A model generated the notes under the pieces. The model had not been told where the DNA came from, made no database searches, and saw nothing but the letters and a program-made list of their open reading frames with translations. A DNA stretch of 17,876 bases from CAZGDV01 sp964524995 (GTDB taxonomy: Bacteria > Chloroflexota > Dehalococcoidia > SZUA-161): positions 1-17,876 of the forward strand of contig CAZGDV010000059.1 of the NCBI GenBank assembly GCA_964524995.1, written 5' to 3'. Made by a program: the position numbers and the translations under genes. Each line of letters opens with the position of its first letter. The stretch's first letter is position 1. Shown in pieces: positions 13,075 to 17,876 of the stretch.

Positions 13075-13103
13075 AGTGTATAGAATGCCCGATTGGGTGT
13101 CAA
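13075..13103 (-). promoter_or_regulatory. sigma70-type promoter for the zf-TFIIB/lemA/htpX operon
   Basis: On the minus strand, a perfect TTGACA (13098-13103), a 17-bp spacer and TACACT (13075-13080, four of six). The predicted start near 13068 is about 20 nt before ATG 13048. Confidence 0.6.
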
Positions 13104-13138
13104 GCTGGGCTGCCGAGTGGGAGATCAGCACCCTACAA

Positions 13139-13167
13139 TTGCAAAAGACACGGGAGGATGCTAGAGT
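13139..13167 (+). promoter_or_regulatory. putative extended -10 promoter for the methyltransferase gene
   Basis: TTGCAA (13139-13144), a 17-bp spacer, and TAGAGT (13162-13167) preceded by TGC, an extended -10 arrangement. Both boxes are four of six. The start would be near 13174, about 27 nt before GTG 13201. Confidence 0.4.
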
Positions 13168-13200
13168 TCTCATGACAAGCAGCGGTTTCGTGGGTTACAA

Positions 13201-13842
13201 GTGCGACTCAAGGCGCTAGAGAAGCGGTTCAACTTCAGCCATCTCAGGGTTTACTTCCAGAGGAGATTCGAAGCTCCCAGAGTGCTGTCCGACCTGGATA
13301 TACCCGAAACGGGCGTATGTCTCGAGATCGGGTGTGGCCAGGGGACTGGTGCCCTGCTCATCAATCAATATGCCTACTGCCGCCGCCTCGTTTGTGTTGA
13401 CATCGACCAGGAGACGATCGGAGTCGCCCGGCACTACATCCGCCACCCCCAGAAATGGGCCCGGGATATCAAGAATGGGAACATCCAGTTCATATGTGAG
13501 GACGCGTCCACACTGTCGTTCAAGGACTGCGCCTTCGATGCCGTGTTCCTGTTCGGAGTACTCCATCACATCGATGGTTGGCGCGCGGTCATCCATGAGG
13601 CCTGCCGTGTCCTCAAGGTCGGGGGCGTGTTCTCTTTCGAAGATGCGCTGTTCCCCAGCTCGCTGGGCGTTCTCAACCAGCTGGCTGGGCACGTCCCGAT
13701 CGACACATCCGAACTGAGGCGGGTTCTGGAGGACGCTGGTTTCTCGGTGGAGCGGTTCGAGGTGACACGGCGCTTCGAGCTCACAAGCTACTTGCCGGGG
13801 TGCTACGTTCGTGCTGTCAAGGGGCAAGCTGCTGTGGTCTAG
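13201..13842 (+). CDS. class I SAM-dependent methyltransferase
   Basis: A 213-residue Rossmann-fold methyltransferase of the UbiE/Methyltransf_11 type. The SAM-binding motif I is VCLEIGCGQGTGALL (39-53). VCVDIDQETI supplies the acidic residue for the ribose. CEDASTLSFKD is the adenine-contact region. FLFGVLHHIDGW and RVLKVGGVFSFED are motifs typical of this class. The C-terminal part is short and has no recognisable substrate domain, so the methyl acceptor is unknown. GTG 13201 is the only start in frame after an upstream TAG (13162-13164), and its ribosome binding site is weak. It converges on uppP, and the two stops share the palindrome CTAG. It diverges from the zf-TFIIB gene. Confidence 0.88.
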   Translation: MRLKALEKRFNFSHLRVYFQRRFEAPRVLSDLDIPETGVCLEIGCGQGTGALLINQYAYCRRLVCVDIDQETIGVARHYIRHPQKWARDIKNGNIQFICEDASTLSFKDCAFDAVFLFGVLHHIDGWRAVIHEACRVLKVGGVFSFEDALFPSSLGVLNQLAGHVPIDTSELRRVLEDAGFSVERFEVTRRFELTSYLPGCYVRAVKGQAAVV

Positions 13843-14666
13843 AACTGCTCCACGATCAGAGGAACGAAACTCACGACGCCGAGCAGGATGCAGAACTTCC
13901 AGAAGGCGACCCGCTGGGCGATCCTCAGCAACACACCGATCGTGATCAGGCCGAAGACGAATGCGGCCACTACGCTGCTCAGGGCGAACAACCCGAGTTC
14001 TACTTCCTCCAGCAGGGCGATTCCTATTCCAGCCACCAGGATGACCGGTATACTCATCAGGAAGCTCAACTTGATTGCACTGTCTGAGGCATAGGCCCTG
14101 AACAGGAGGGCCGAGACTGTCAGGCCCGATCTGCTCAGCCCCGGGAAAGCAGCAAACGCCTGTACGATGCCCACCAGGACGGCGTCCTTGACCTCCGGTG
14201 TTCTCTTGGTTCCAGCCTGACGGGTGCGTGCCATCCTCTGTACCAGCCCTGTGATGATCAGGAAAGCTCCTATCACGGCCATCAGTATCCCGGATCGAAT
14301 CTGCTCCTCGCTGAGATCGAGATCCAGGACGGCATACAGCAACGGGCCGCCAATGAGACCCGTCAACAGCGTCGAAATGAGGAGGAACGTGATGAGGGCG
14401 TTGGGGCCGGGCTTGTCGGTACTTGCCCTCTCGCGCACATACCGGGGGACATGTCGCAGCAGGCCGACGACCTGCTCCCTGAAGTAGACCAGAGCCGCGA
14501 GCAGAGTCCCGAGGTGCAGCCAGACCGAAGTTGCGATGGCCTCGTCCACGGCCTTGTCGAAGAAGTTAACGAGGATCAGGGTGTTCACGCCCTCGCTGCT
14601 TATCGGGAGCCATTCGGTTATGCCCTGGATCGCGCCGAGCAGCAGCCCCTGAAGAAACTCAGTCAC
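13839..14666 (-). CDS. uppP: undecaprenyl-diphosphatase
   Basis: An inner-membrane phosphatase of 275 residues that converts undecaprenyl diphosphate to the monophosphate carrier used in peptidoglycan and envelope glycan export. BacA-family motifs are present: GAIQGITEWLPISSEG (11-26, with Q14 and E18 of the Q/E-xxx-E motif), the helix VWLHLGTLLAALVYFREQV, and the second active-site motif FPGLSRSGLTVSALLF (174-189, R179). About eight hydrophobic helices are visible and the length is normal. After SSEG the residue is Val27 rather than the His found in many BacA proteins. GTG 14666 has GAGGT 7 nt upstream. A TGATATAAT extended -10 promoter precedes it. Monocistronic, its stop overlaps that of the methyltransferase on the other strand. 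It fits with the envelope-glycan genes elsewhere in the window. Confidence 0.93.
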   Translation of the reverse strand: MTEFLQGLLLGAIQGITEWLPISSEGVNTLILVNFFDKAVDEAIATSVWLHLGTLLAALVYFREQVVGLLRHVPRYVRERASTDKPGPNALITFLLISTLLTGLIGGPLLYAVLDLDLSEEQIRSGILMAVIGAFLIITGLVQRMARTRQAGTKRTPEVKDAVLVGIVQAFAAFPGLSRSGLTVSALLFRAYASDSAIKLSFLMSIPVILVAGIGIALLEEVELGLFALSSVVAAFVFGLITIGVLLRIAQRVAFWKFCILLGVVSFVPLIVEQF

Positions 14667-14692
14667 TCGAAGGACCTCGCAAGCACGACCGG

Positions 14693-14701
14693 ATTATATC
14701 A
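14693..14701 (-). promoter_or_regulatory. extended -10 promoter for uppP
   Basis: On the minus strand this reads TGATATAAT: a perfect -10 hexamer TATAAT (14693-14698) with the extended TGn element. I see no convincing -35 box at the usual spacing, which is common for extended -10 promoters. The start would be near 14686, about 20 nt before the GTG. Confidence 0.55.
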
Positions 14702-14768
14702 GATTCGAACCATTACATCTTGGCTCGTCCACGGCACACCAGGCGGGAAATCGTGTAGGTTGCTCCAA

Positions 14769-14797
14769 CTGAATTCAGACTCAATTCGAACCGAATT
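14769..14797. repeat. cluster of short palindromes upstream of the DUF5658 genes
   Basis: A perfect 10-bp palindrome CTGAATTCAG (14769-14778) is followed closely by AATTCG-AAC-CGAATT (14783-14797), an inverted repeat with 6-bp arms. A further ACTGAAT occurs at 14804-14810. The stretch is AT-rich compared with its neighbours. It lies in the 247-bp gap between divergent uppP and the first DUF5658 gene. An operator region is possible, but no regulator gene is adjacent. Confidence 0.4.
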
Positions 14798-14823
14798 CTA
14801 ACCGACTGAATCTAGGCTCTAAA

Positions 14824-14867
14824 GTACCTCATACTCCCCGTACCATAGTACCACGTACGATTGTACC
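14824..14867. repeat. five closely spaced GTAC(C) motifs
   Basis: GTAC occurs at 14824, 14840, 14848, 14855 and 14863. Four of the five are GTACC, and the last four are spaced 8, 7 and 8 bp apart. The stretch lies between the palindrome cluster and the ribosome binding site of the first DUF5658 gene (GAGGTG near 14900). I know of no named element with this form. Candidate roles are a repeated regulator site or a remnant repeat. Confidence 0.45.
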
Positions 14868-14913
14868 GTCCATCTAATCAGTTGGTCGGCTTCCTATTTG
14901 AGGTGCGAAGGGC

Positions 14914-15192
14914 ATGATGGCATCGTTGTGGTTGGTTTTCAACGGGCTGGATAGTCTCACCACATATATCGCGTTGCGTGTTGGCGCAATGGAAGCCAAT
15001 CCCGTGATGGGCGGTATCAGCGGCGCGGTGGGGGAGATACCTGGTTACGCATTGAAGCTGGCGTTTGCGGCTGCTGTGGCAATACTACTATACAGAACTC
15101 GGAAGGTCAGGCTCTTTAAGTGGCTCAACCTGGGCATGGGAGCCATCGTACTCTTCAACGTGGGGGTCGTGACTTTCTGCTTGCTTGCCTAA
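14914..15192 (+). CDS. DUF5658 small membrane protein (copy 1)
   Basis: A 92-residue integral membrane protein with three hydrophobic segments, at about 3-23, 44-62 and 70-90. The DUF5658 mark is the first helix and its exit, FNGLDSLTTYIALRVGAMEANPVM: an Asp followed by a Thr-Thr pair, a Gly, and Glu-x-Asn-Pro. The second helix is GYALKLAFAAAVAILLY, then RTRKVRLFKWLN, a basic cytoplasmic loop. Function unknown. ATG 14914 has GAGGTG about 8 nt upstream. An adjacent ATG at 14917 is equivalent. The next gene 90 bp downstream is a paralog, so this is a tandem duplication transcribed together. Confidence 0.8.
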   Translation: MMASLWLVFNGLDSLTTYIALRVGAMEANPVMGGISGAVGEIPGYALKLAFAAAVAILLYRTRKVRLFKWLNLGMGAIVLFNVGVVTFCLLA

Positions 15193-15281
15193 GAACGGGC
15201 ATCGCAGGCCCTGAGCTGTTCGTCAGACTCACATCGGGGCGGGAATCTTACCCGGGATTCGATAGAGGAGGGACGAGAATC

Positions 15282-15626
15282 ATGCTGAGGCCGCGGAACC
15301 TTGTCCGGCCTATGCGCGACCCGTCTGATGGGCTGCGCGTGTCCAGGGCCGCAGCGGCACTGGTTGGCCTGCTTGTCCTGTTGAGTGCGCTGGACGCTGC
15401 CACCACACATATAGGCCTGAGTCTGGGTGCGAGTGAGGCAAACCCCTTGATGTCGGGGCTTATCAGCTCGGTCGGCGCGACACCGGCGTTTGTCGCCAAG
15501 CTGGCCGTCGTTCTCGTGGCTGCGATGGGGATCTGTCTCCTGGGGAGACCCAGAATCCTCGTTTGGATGTCCTTGGCAATGGCGGCTATTGTCTCGAGCA
15601 ACCTGGCTGTAATCCTGTGTTCCTGA
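15282..15626 (+). CDS. DUF5658 small membrane protein (copy 2)
   Basis: A 114-residue paralog of the preceding gene. It has a longer basic N terminus (MLRPRNLVRPMRDPSDGLRV), then the same three-helix plan. The signature reads LSALDAATTHIGLSLGASEANP, aligned with LDSLTTYIALRVGAMEANP in copy 1. The second helix, FVAKLAVVLVAAMGICLLG, and RPRILVWMSLAMAAIV complete the fold. Start ATG 15282 has GGAGGG (15267-15272) 9 nt upstream. The frame extends back to 15120, but that overlaps copy 1 and is not coding. The copies have diverged, so the duplication is not recent. A strong hairpin follows 51 bp after the stop. Confidence 0.8.
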   Translation: MLRPRNLVRPMRDPSDGLRVSRAAAALVGLLVLLSALDAATTHIGLSLGASEANPLMSGLISSVGATPAFVAKLAVVLVAAMGICLLGRPRILVWMSLAMAAIVSSNLAVILCS

Positions 15627-15677
15627 TATGGCATAGCAGGGCGTACCGTGCATTGTTGGGTTGGCTGCAATAATCAG

Positions 15678-15707
15678 CGGGAGGGGTGCATTACGCTACC
15701 CCTCCCG
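15678..15707. terminator. 10-bp stem hairpin between convergent genes
   Basis: CGGGAGGGGT (15678-15687), a 10-nt loop, then ACCCCTCCCG (15698-15707): ten perfect base pairs between the end of the second DUF5658 gene and the stop of the minus-strand gene at 15735. It would serve both directions. Only a short T-containing stretch (TATTC) follows on the plus strand. Confidence 0.65.
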
Positions 15708-15734
15708 TATTCGACACGAGTCTTCCTAGTACAA

Positions 15735-16352
15735 CTAGCTGGTACCAGACAATTCAAGCTGGCTTAGATCGCCCATTGAGGCCCAGATACCGTCCCCGGG
15801 GCCTCCCAGACTTGCCTCCTCGCCGTTGAGTCGAAACTCGAGGTAGTCACCTGCCGACGCTCCTTCGTCCTCCTCCGTTAGAGGGTCATCACCGTAAACG
15901 GGCATCAGGCCGTAGCGTCCAGGGAGTGTGACTACGAACTCACCGCAAAGCACCCCTTGCGGATCATAGACGGTCACTCGCGTCCCGGCAGGCAACGGCT
16001 CGCCGTCCAGCGTACTCTCCATGCCGTAGAAGTTCACCCATGTACTGGTGGCGGTCACTTGCTGGCCCACCATTACCGGCGTTGGCGTGGGACTCGTCTC
16101 TGGGTCAGAGACGGCTGGCAGCTCATCGCCTGATCGGCCGTCGTCTCCTCCAGGTGCCAACGTAGCCGTGAAGCTGAGCATGGCGGCTACCAAGGCCACC
16201 GTGAGTATCGGGGCGATCAGCTTGCGCCATGAGAACGGCCCTCTGAACCAACCGGTGACGGACCAGGTAGGCGAAGCCTTGGCCGGTTTGGAGTCCCGGT
16301 TGCCGTCTTCTTGCTCCTGTAGTTCGTCCTTGACGCCGTCGTTGCTAGCCAT
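15735..16352 (-). CDS. membrane-anchored protein with Chloroflexota-type extracytoplasmic domain
   Basis: 205 residues. A charged cytoplasmic N terminus of about 45 residues (MASNDGVKDELQEQEDGNRD) is followed by one membrane helix (46-65, IAPILTVALVAAMLSFTATL). An acidic and Thr-Pro linker (SDPETSPTPTPV) leads to one extracytoplasmic domain of about 100 residues. That domain carries WVNFYGMESTLDGEPLPAGT, VTVYDPQGVLCGEFVV and GRYGLMPVYGDD. I have seen this type in Chloroflexota surface proteins, often repeated, but its ligand is unknown to me. ATG 16352 has GGAGG 7 nt upstream, overlapping the end of the preceding gene's region by spacing of 13 nt. An in-frame GTG at 16373 would overlap that gene and is less likely. 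Co-transcribed with the large malectin protein. Probably works on the outer face with it. Confidence 0.75.
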   Translation of the reverse strand: MASNDGVKDELQEQEDGNRDSKPAKASPTWSVTGWFRGPFSWRKLIAPILTVALVAAMLSFTATLAPGGDDGRSGDELPAVSDPETSPTPTPVMVGQQVTATSTWVNFYGMESTLDGEPLPAGTRVTVYDPQGVLCGEFVVTLPGRYGLMPVYGDDPLTEEDEGASAGDYLEFRLNGEEASLGGPGDGIWASMGDLSQLELSGTS

Positions 16353-16365
16353 TTCATGTCCTCCC

Positions 16366-17876
16366 TTAGACACTGGGGTACGTGAGCATTCCTTCTTGAC
16401 TCATCTTGATCCAGTACCCGTGTCCTGGTTGAAGAGTTGTGAGCGTGTTCATCTCGGGTGGCAGTGAAGGATAGTATGAAATCGCACCCTGGTCGTAGCT
16501 GAGGACAGTGGTGTACTGTCCGTCGATCGAATAGAGGGCGGTACCCACGGAGAGTGGCGCGTCCGGCAGATAGCTGACCAGGTTCCACCCTTCCGAAAGC
16601 ACCAGCGGAGTGTCAGTTGCCAGCGGCTGCCCGGTTAGGTGAAGTGTAGCGTCCGTGTTCATCTTGATCCAGTACCCGTGATAAGGATCGAGCGTATGAA
16701 GCGTGTTTCTGTCGGGCGATCGATCAGGGTAGTATGACAGGTAGCTATCTTCGTATCCTCTGACCACCTTGTACTGTCCATCTATGGAAGCCAGCACAGA
16801 GCTTACCTCGGGAGATTCCGGGATAACGCTGAAGGACATCGTGTTCCAGCCCTTCTTCAGCTCTATCGTGACCGTGACCTCGGGGGTCGGCGTCTGCGTA
16901 GGCCCTCCTGTTGGCGTAGGGGTTGGTGAACCCGGCTGTATTGTCGGAGTCGGGCTTGGTGTAGGCGAAGGACTGGTTCCTGAAGTACCACCGCTTCCAC
17001 CGCTACCTCCGCTAGGCTGCTGGGTTGGCGGAGGTGTAGTTGGTGGTGGCGTGGTCGTTGGCGAGGGTGTTGGGCTCGGTGTCGAGCCAGGCGTAGGTGT
17101 CGGAGTAGGCTCGGGCGTAGGCGTGGGAGTGGGCTCGGGTGTCGGTGTAGGCGTAGGCTCAGGCGTAGGTGTCGGAGTGGGCTCGGGTGTCGGTGTAGGC
17201 GTAGGCTCGGGTGTAGGCGTGGGGGTAGGCTCGGGTGTCGGTGTCGGAGTAGGTTCGGGCGTAGGCGTGGGGGTAGGCTCGGGCGTAGGCGTCGGAGTAG
17301 GCTCGGGCGTAGGTGTTGGTGAAGGCGTGGGCGTAGGTGTCGGAGTAGGCGTCGGGGTTGGTGTAGGCTCAGGCGTACTTTCGAGGATCTCTATGCCGTT
17401 GATCATCTCGTAGTTCGCTGAAGCTGAGAAGGCGATGTCGAGCACTCCATCTTCGACACTGATCCCGGGATAGGTCTTCACAAGCGCAGCGTCGTAGCCC
17501 GCCTCTGCGAATATGTCGAGGTCGTCTTCAACGAGCTGTCCTTCCATGGTGACGTCGAAGACTCTCACGCCGGAGTCTGTGGCCCACGTCTCGGCGAAGT
17601 GGAGCGACACGTCATAGGTACCACTGTGCAGATTGAAACGATAGCCGTTGAAGTCGAACCTCAAAGTCTGGTAGATGCGGTCGTCAGAAGTCCCGCTAAT
17701 CTCTCGATCGACACCGCGGTCGCGGGTATTGTCGTCCCCGTAGTACCCCCACGTCCCCTCGGAATAGGCCTGATCGGGCTCCCATGAGTTCTCTTCACTG
17801 TCAACGTATGCCTCGCCCCCGGCGTTCACTCTCACCGGCGGCTCGCACCACGAAGACGGTGTAGACGATGGTGTGG
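16366..17876 (-). CDS. secreted malectin/Thr-Pro-repeat/GWN-repeat surface protein (5' end outside window)
   Basis: The frame is open to the window edge (TPSSTPSSWCEPPV before the GTG at 17835), so the start lies upstream and another Ser/Thr-Pro linker precedes the first visible domain. Order of parts: a malectin-type carbohydrate-binding domain (PVRVNAGGEAYVD to INGIEILES, with YDVSLHFAE and FDVTMEGQ), a Thr-Pro linker with nine EPTPTPTP units, a Pro/Ser/Gly-rich spacer (GGSGGSGGTSGT), and two tandem C-terminal repeats. The repeats open GWNTMSFSV and GWNLVSYLP, and both continue SIDGQY and end in HGYWIKM. Malectin domains bind di- or oligosaccharides in other proteins. The C-terminal repeats are found in many bacterial exported proteins, with unknown function. 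The linker would be extended and possibly glycosylated. Upstream of and co-transcribed with the membrane-anchored gene. Confidence 0.85.
   Translation of the reverse strand, partial: TPSSTPSSWCEPPVRVNAGGEAYVDSEENSWEPDQAYSEGTWGYYGDDNTRDRGVDREISGTSDDRIYQTLRFDFNGYRFNLHSGTYDVSLHFAETWATDSGVRVFDVTMEGQLVEDDLDIFAEAGYDAALVKTYPGISVEDGVLDIAFSASANYEMINGIEILESTPEPTPTPTPTPTPTPTPSPTPTPEPTPTPTPEPTPTPTPEPTPTPTPEPTPTPTPEPTPTPTPEPTPTPTPEPTPTPTPEPTPTPTPEPTPTPTPGSTPSPTPSPTTTPPPTTPPPTQQPSGGSGGSGGTSGTSPSPTPSPTPTIQPGSPTPTPTGGPTQTPTPEVTVTIELKKGWNTMSFSVIPESPEVSSVLASIDGQYKVVRGYEDSYLSYYPDRSPDRNTLHTLDPYHGYWIKMNTDATLHLTGQPLATDTPLVLSEGWNLVSYLPDAPLSVGTALYSIDGQYTTVLSYDQGAISYYPSLPPEMNTLTTLQPGHGYWIKMSQEGMLTYPSV
17108..17323. 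repeat. nine tandem 24-bp repeats encoding EPTPTPTP
   Basis: Nine units of 24 bp; the conserved GGCTC/GGTTC occurs every 24 bp from 17108 to 17300 on the plus strand. On the minus strand each codes EPTPTPTP. Third-position changes differ between copies while the protein unit is constant. This indicates selection on the peptide. Such arrays can gain or lose units in steps of eight residues without shifting the frame. Confidence 0.85.

Noticed and set aside
14702..14913. Possible RNA gene or mobile-element end in the repeat-rich gap
   Set aside because: No tRNA-like cloverleaf, no long terminal inverted repeats and no target duplication could be made out. Only short palindromes and GTACC motifs are present.
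17108..17323. Possible CRISPR array
   Set aside because: Units are contiguous 24-bp in-frame coding repeats without unique spacers.
16769..17413. Plus-strand frame of 214 codons rich in Gly-Val
   Set aside because: It is the complement of the Thr-Pro repeat region in a minus-strand gene with clear malectin and GWN domains. The low complexity keeps the frame open.

Overview
The window looks like a chromosomal segment of a moderately GC-rich bacterium. Chloroflexota (Dehalococcoidia-like) is my best guess. It rests on the combination of a DUF5752-type protein, a DUF1015 protein, a TGS-domain GTPase of the archaeal/Chloroflexota type, tandem DUF5658 membrane proteins, a DUF5808-like protein, and secreted proteins with Thr-Pro linkers and a Chloroflexota-style extracytoplasmic domain. 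Promoters are conventional: several intergenic gaps hold TTGACA-type -35 boxes with TATAAT-like -10 boxes, and most genes have GGAGG ribosome binding sites. I see no tRNA, rRNA, CRISPR array, insertion sequence or phage gene. Layout: (1) 1-622, the 3' end of a TatD-family hydrolase. (2) 3251-652, minus strand: a promoter, a small membrane protein, a 14-codon basic micro-ORF with a consensus ribosome binding site, a perfect 12-bp hairpin, a GT4-type glycosyltransferase, a three-helix membrane protein and a DUF5752-like protein. (3) 3287-3592, a winged-helix regulator divergent from that group. (4) 4989-3608, a DUF1015 protein with a TTGACA promoter that seems to yield a leaderless GTG start. 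(5) 5043-7504, plus strand: a 17-codon micro-ORF, a coiled-coil protein, a second 14-codon candidate micro-ORF, a TGS GTPase with altered G3 and G4 motifs, and an unrecognised soluble protein. (6) 7532-8002, a DUF5808-like membrane protein with back-to-back promoters shared with region 7. (7) 8062-10740, a CPA2 cation/proton antiporter and a dihydrolipoamide-dehydrogenase-type flavoprotein. (8) 13103-10771, minus strand: a zf-TFIIB zinc-ribbon protein, LemA, and an HtpX-like M48 protease carrying an extra C-terminal zinc ribbon. (9) 13139-13842, a SAM methyltransferase that shares a CTAG double stop with convergent uppP (13839-14666). (10) 14702-14913, a repeat-rich intergenic region before two tandem DUF5658 proteins (to 15626) and a strong hairpin terminator. 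(11) 17876-15735, minus strand: a large secreted malectin/(EPTPTPTP)n/GWN-repeat protein, cut by the window edge, followed by a membrane-anchored protein with an extracytoplasmic domain. How the genes work together: the glycosyltransferase, UppP and the two surface proteins point to envelope building. HtpX, LemA and the zinc-ribbon protein look like a membrane quality-control operon. The most unusual material is a set of micro-ORFs of 14-17 codons with good ribosome binding sites placed just upstream of longer genes. The best is at 2852-2896, paired with a large hairpin in front of the glycosyltransferase.
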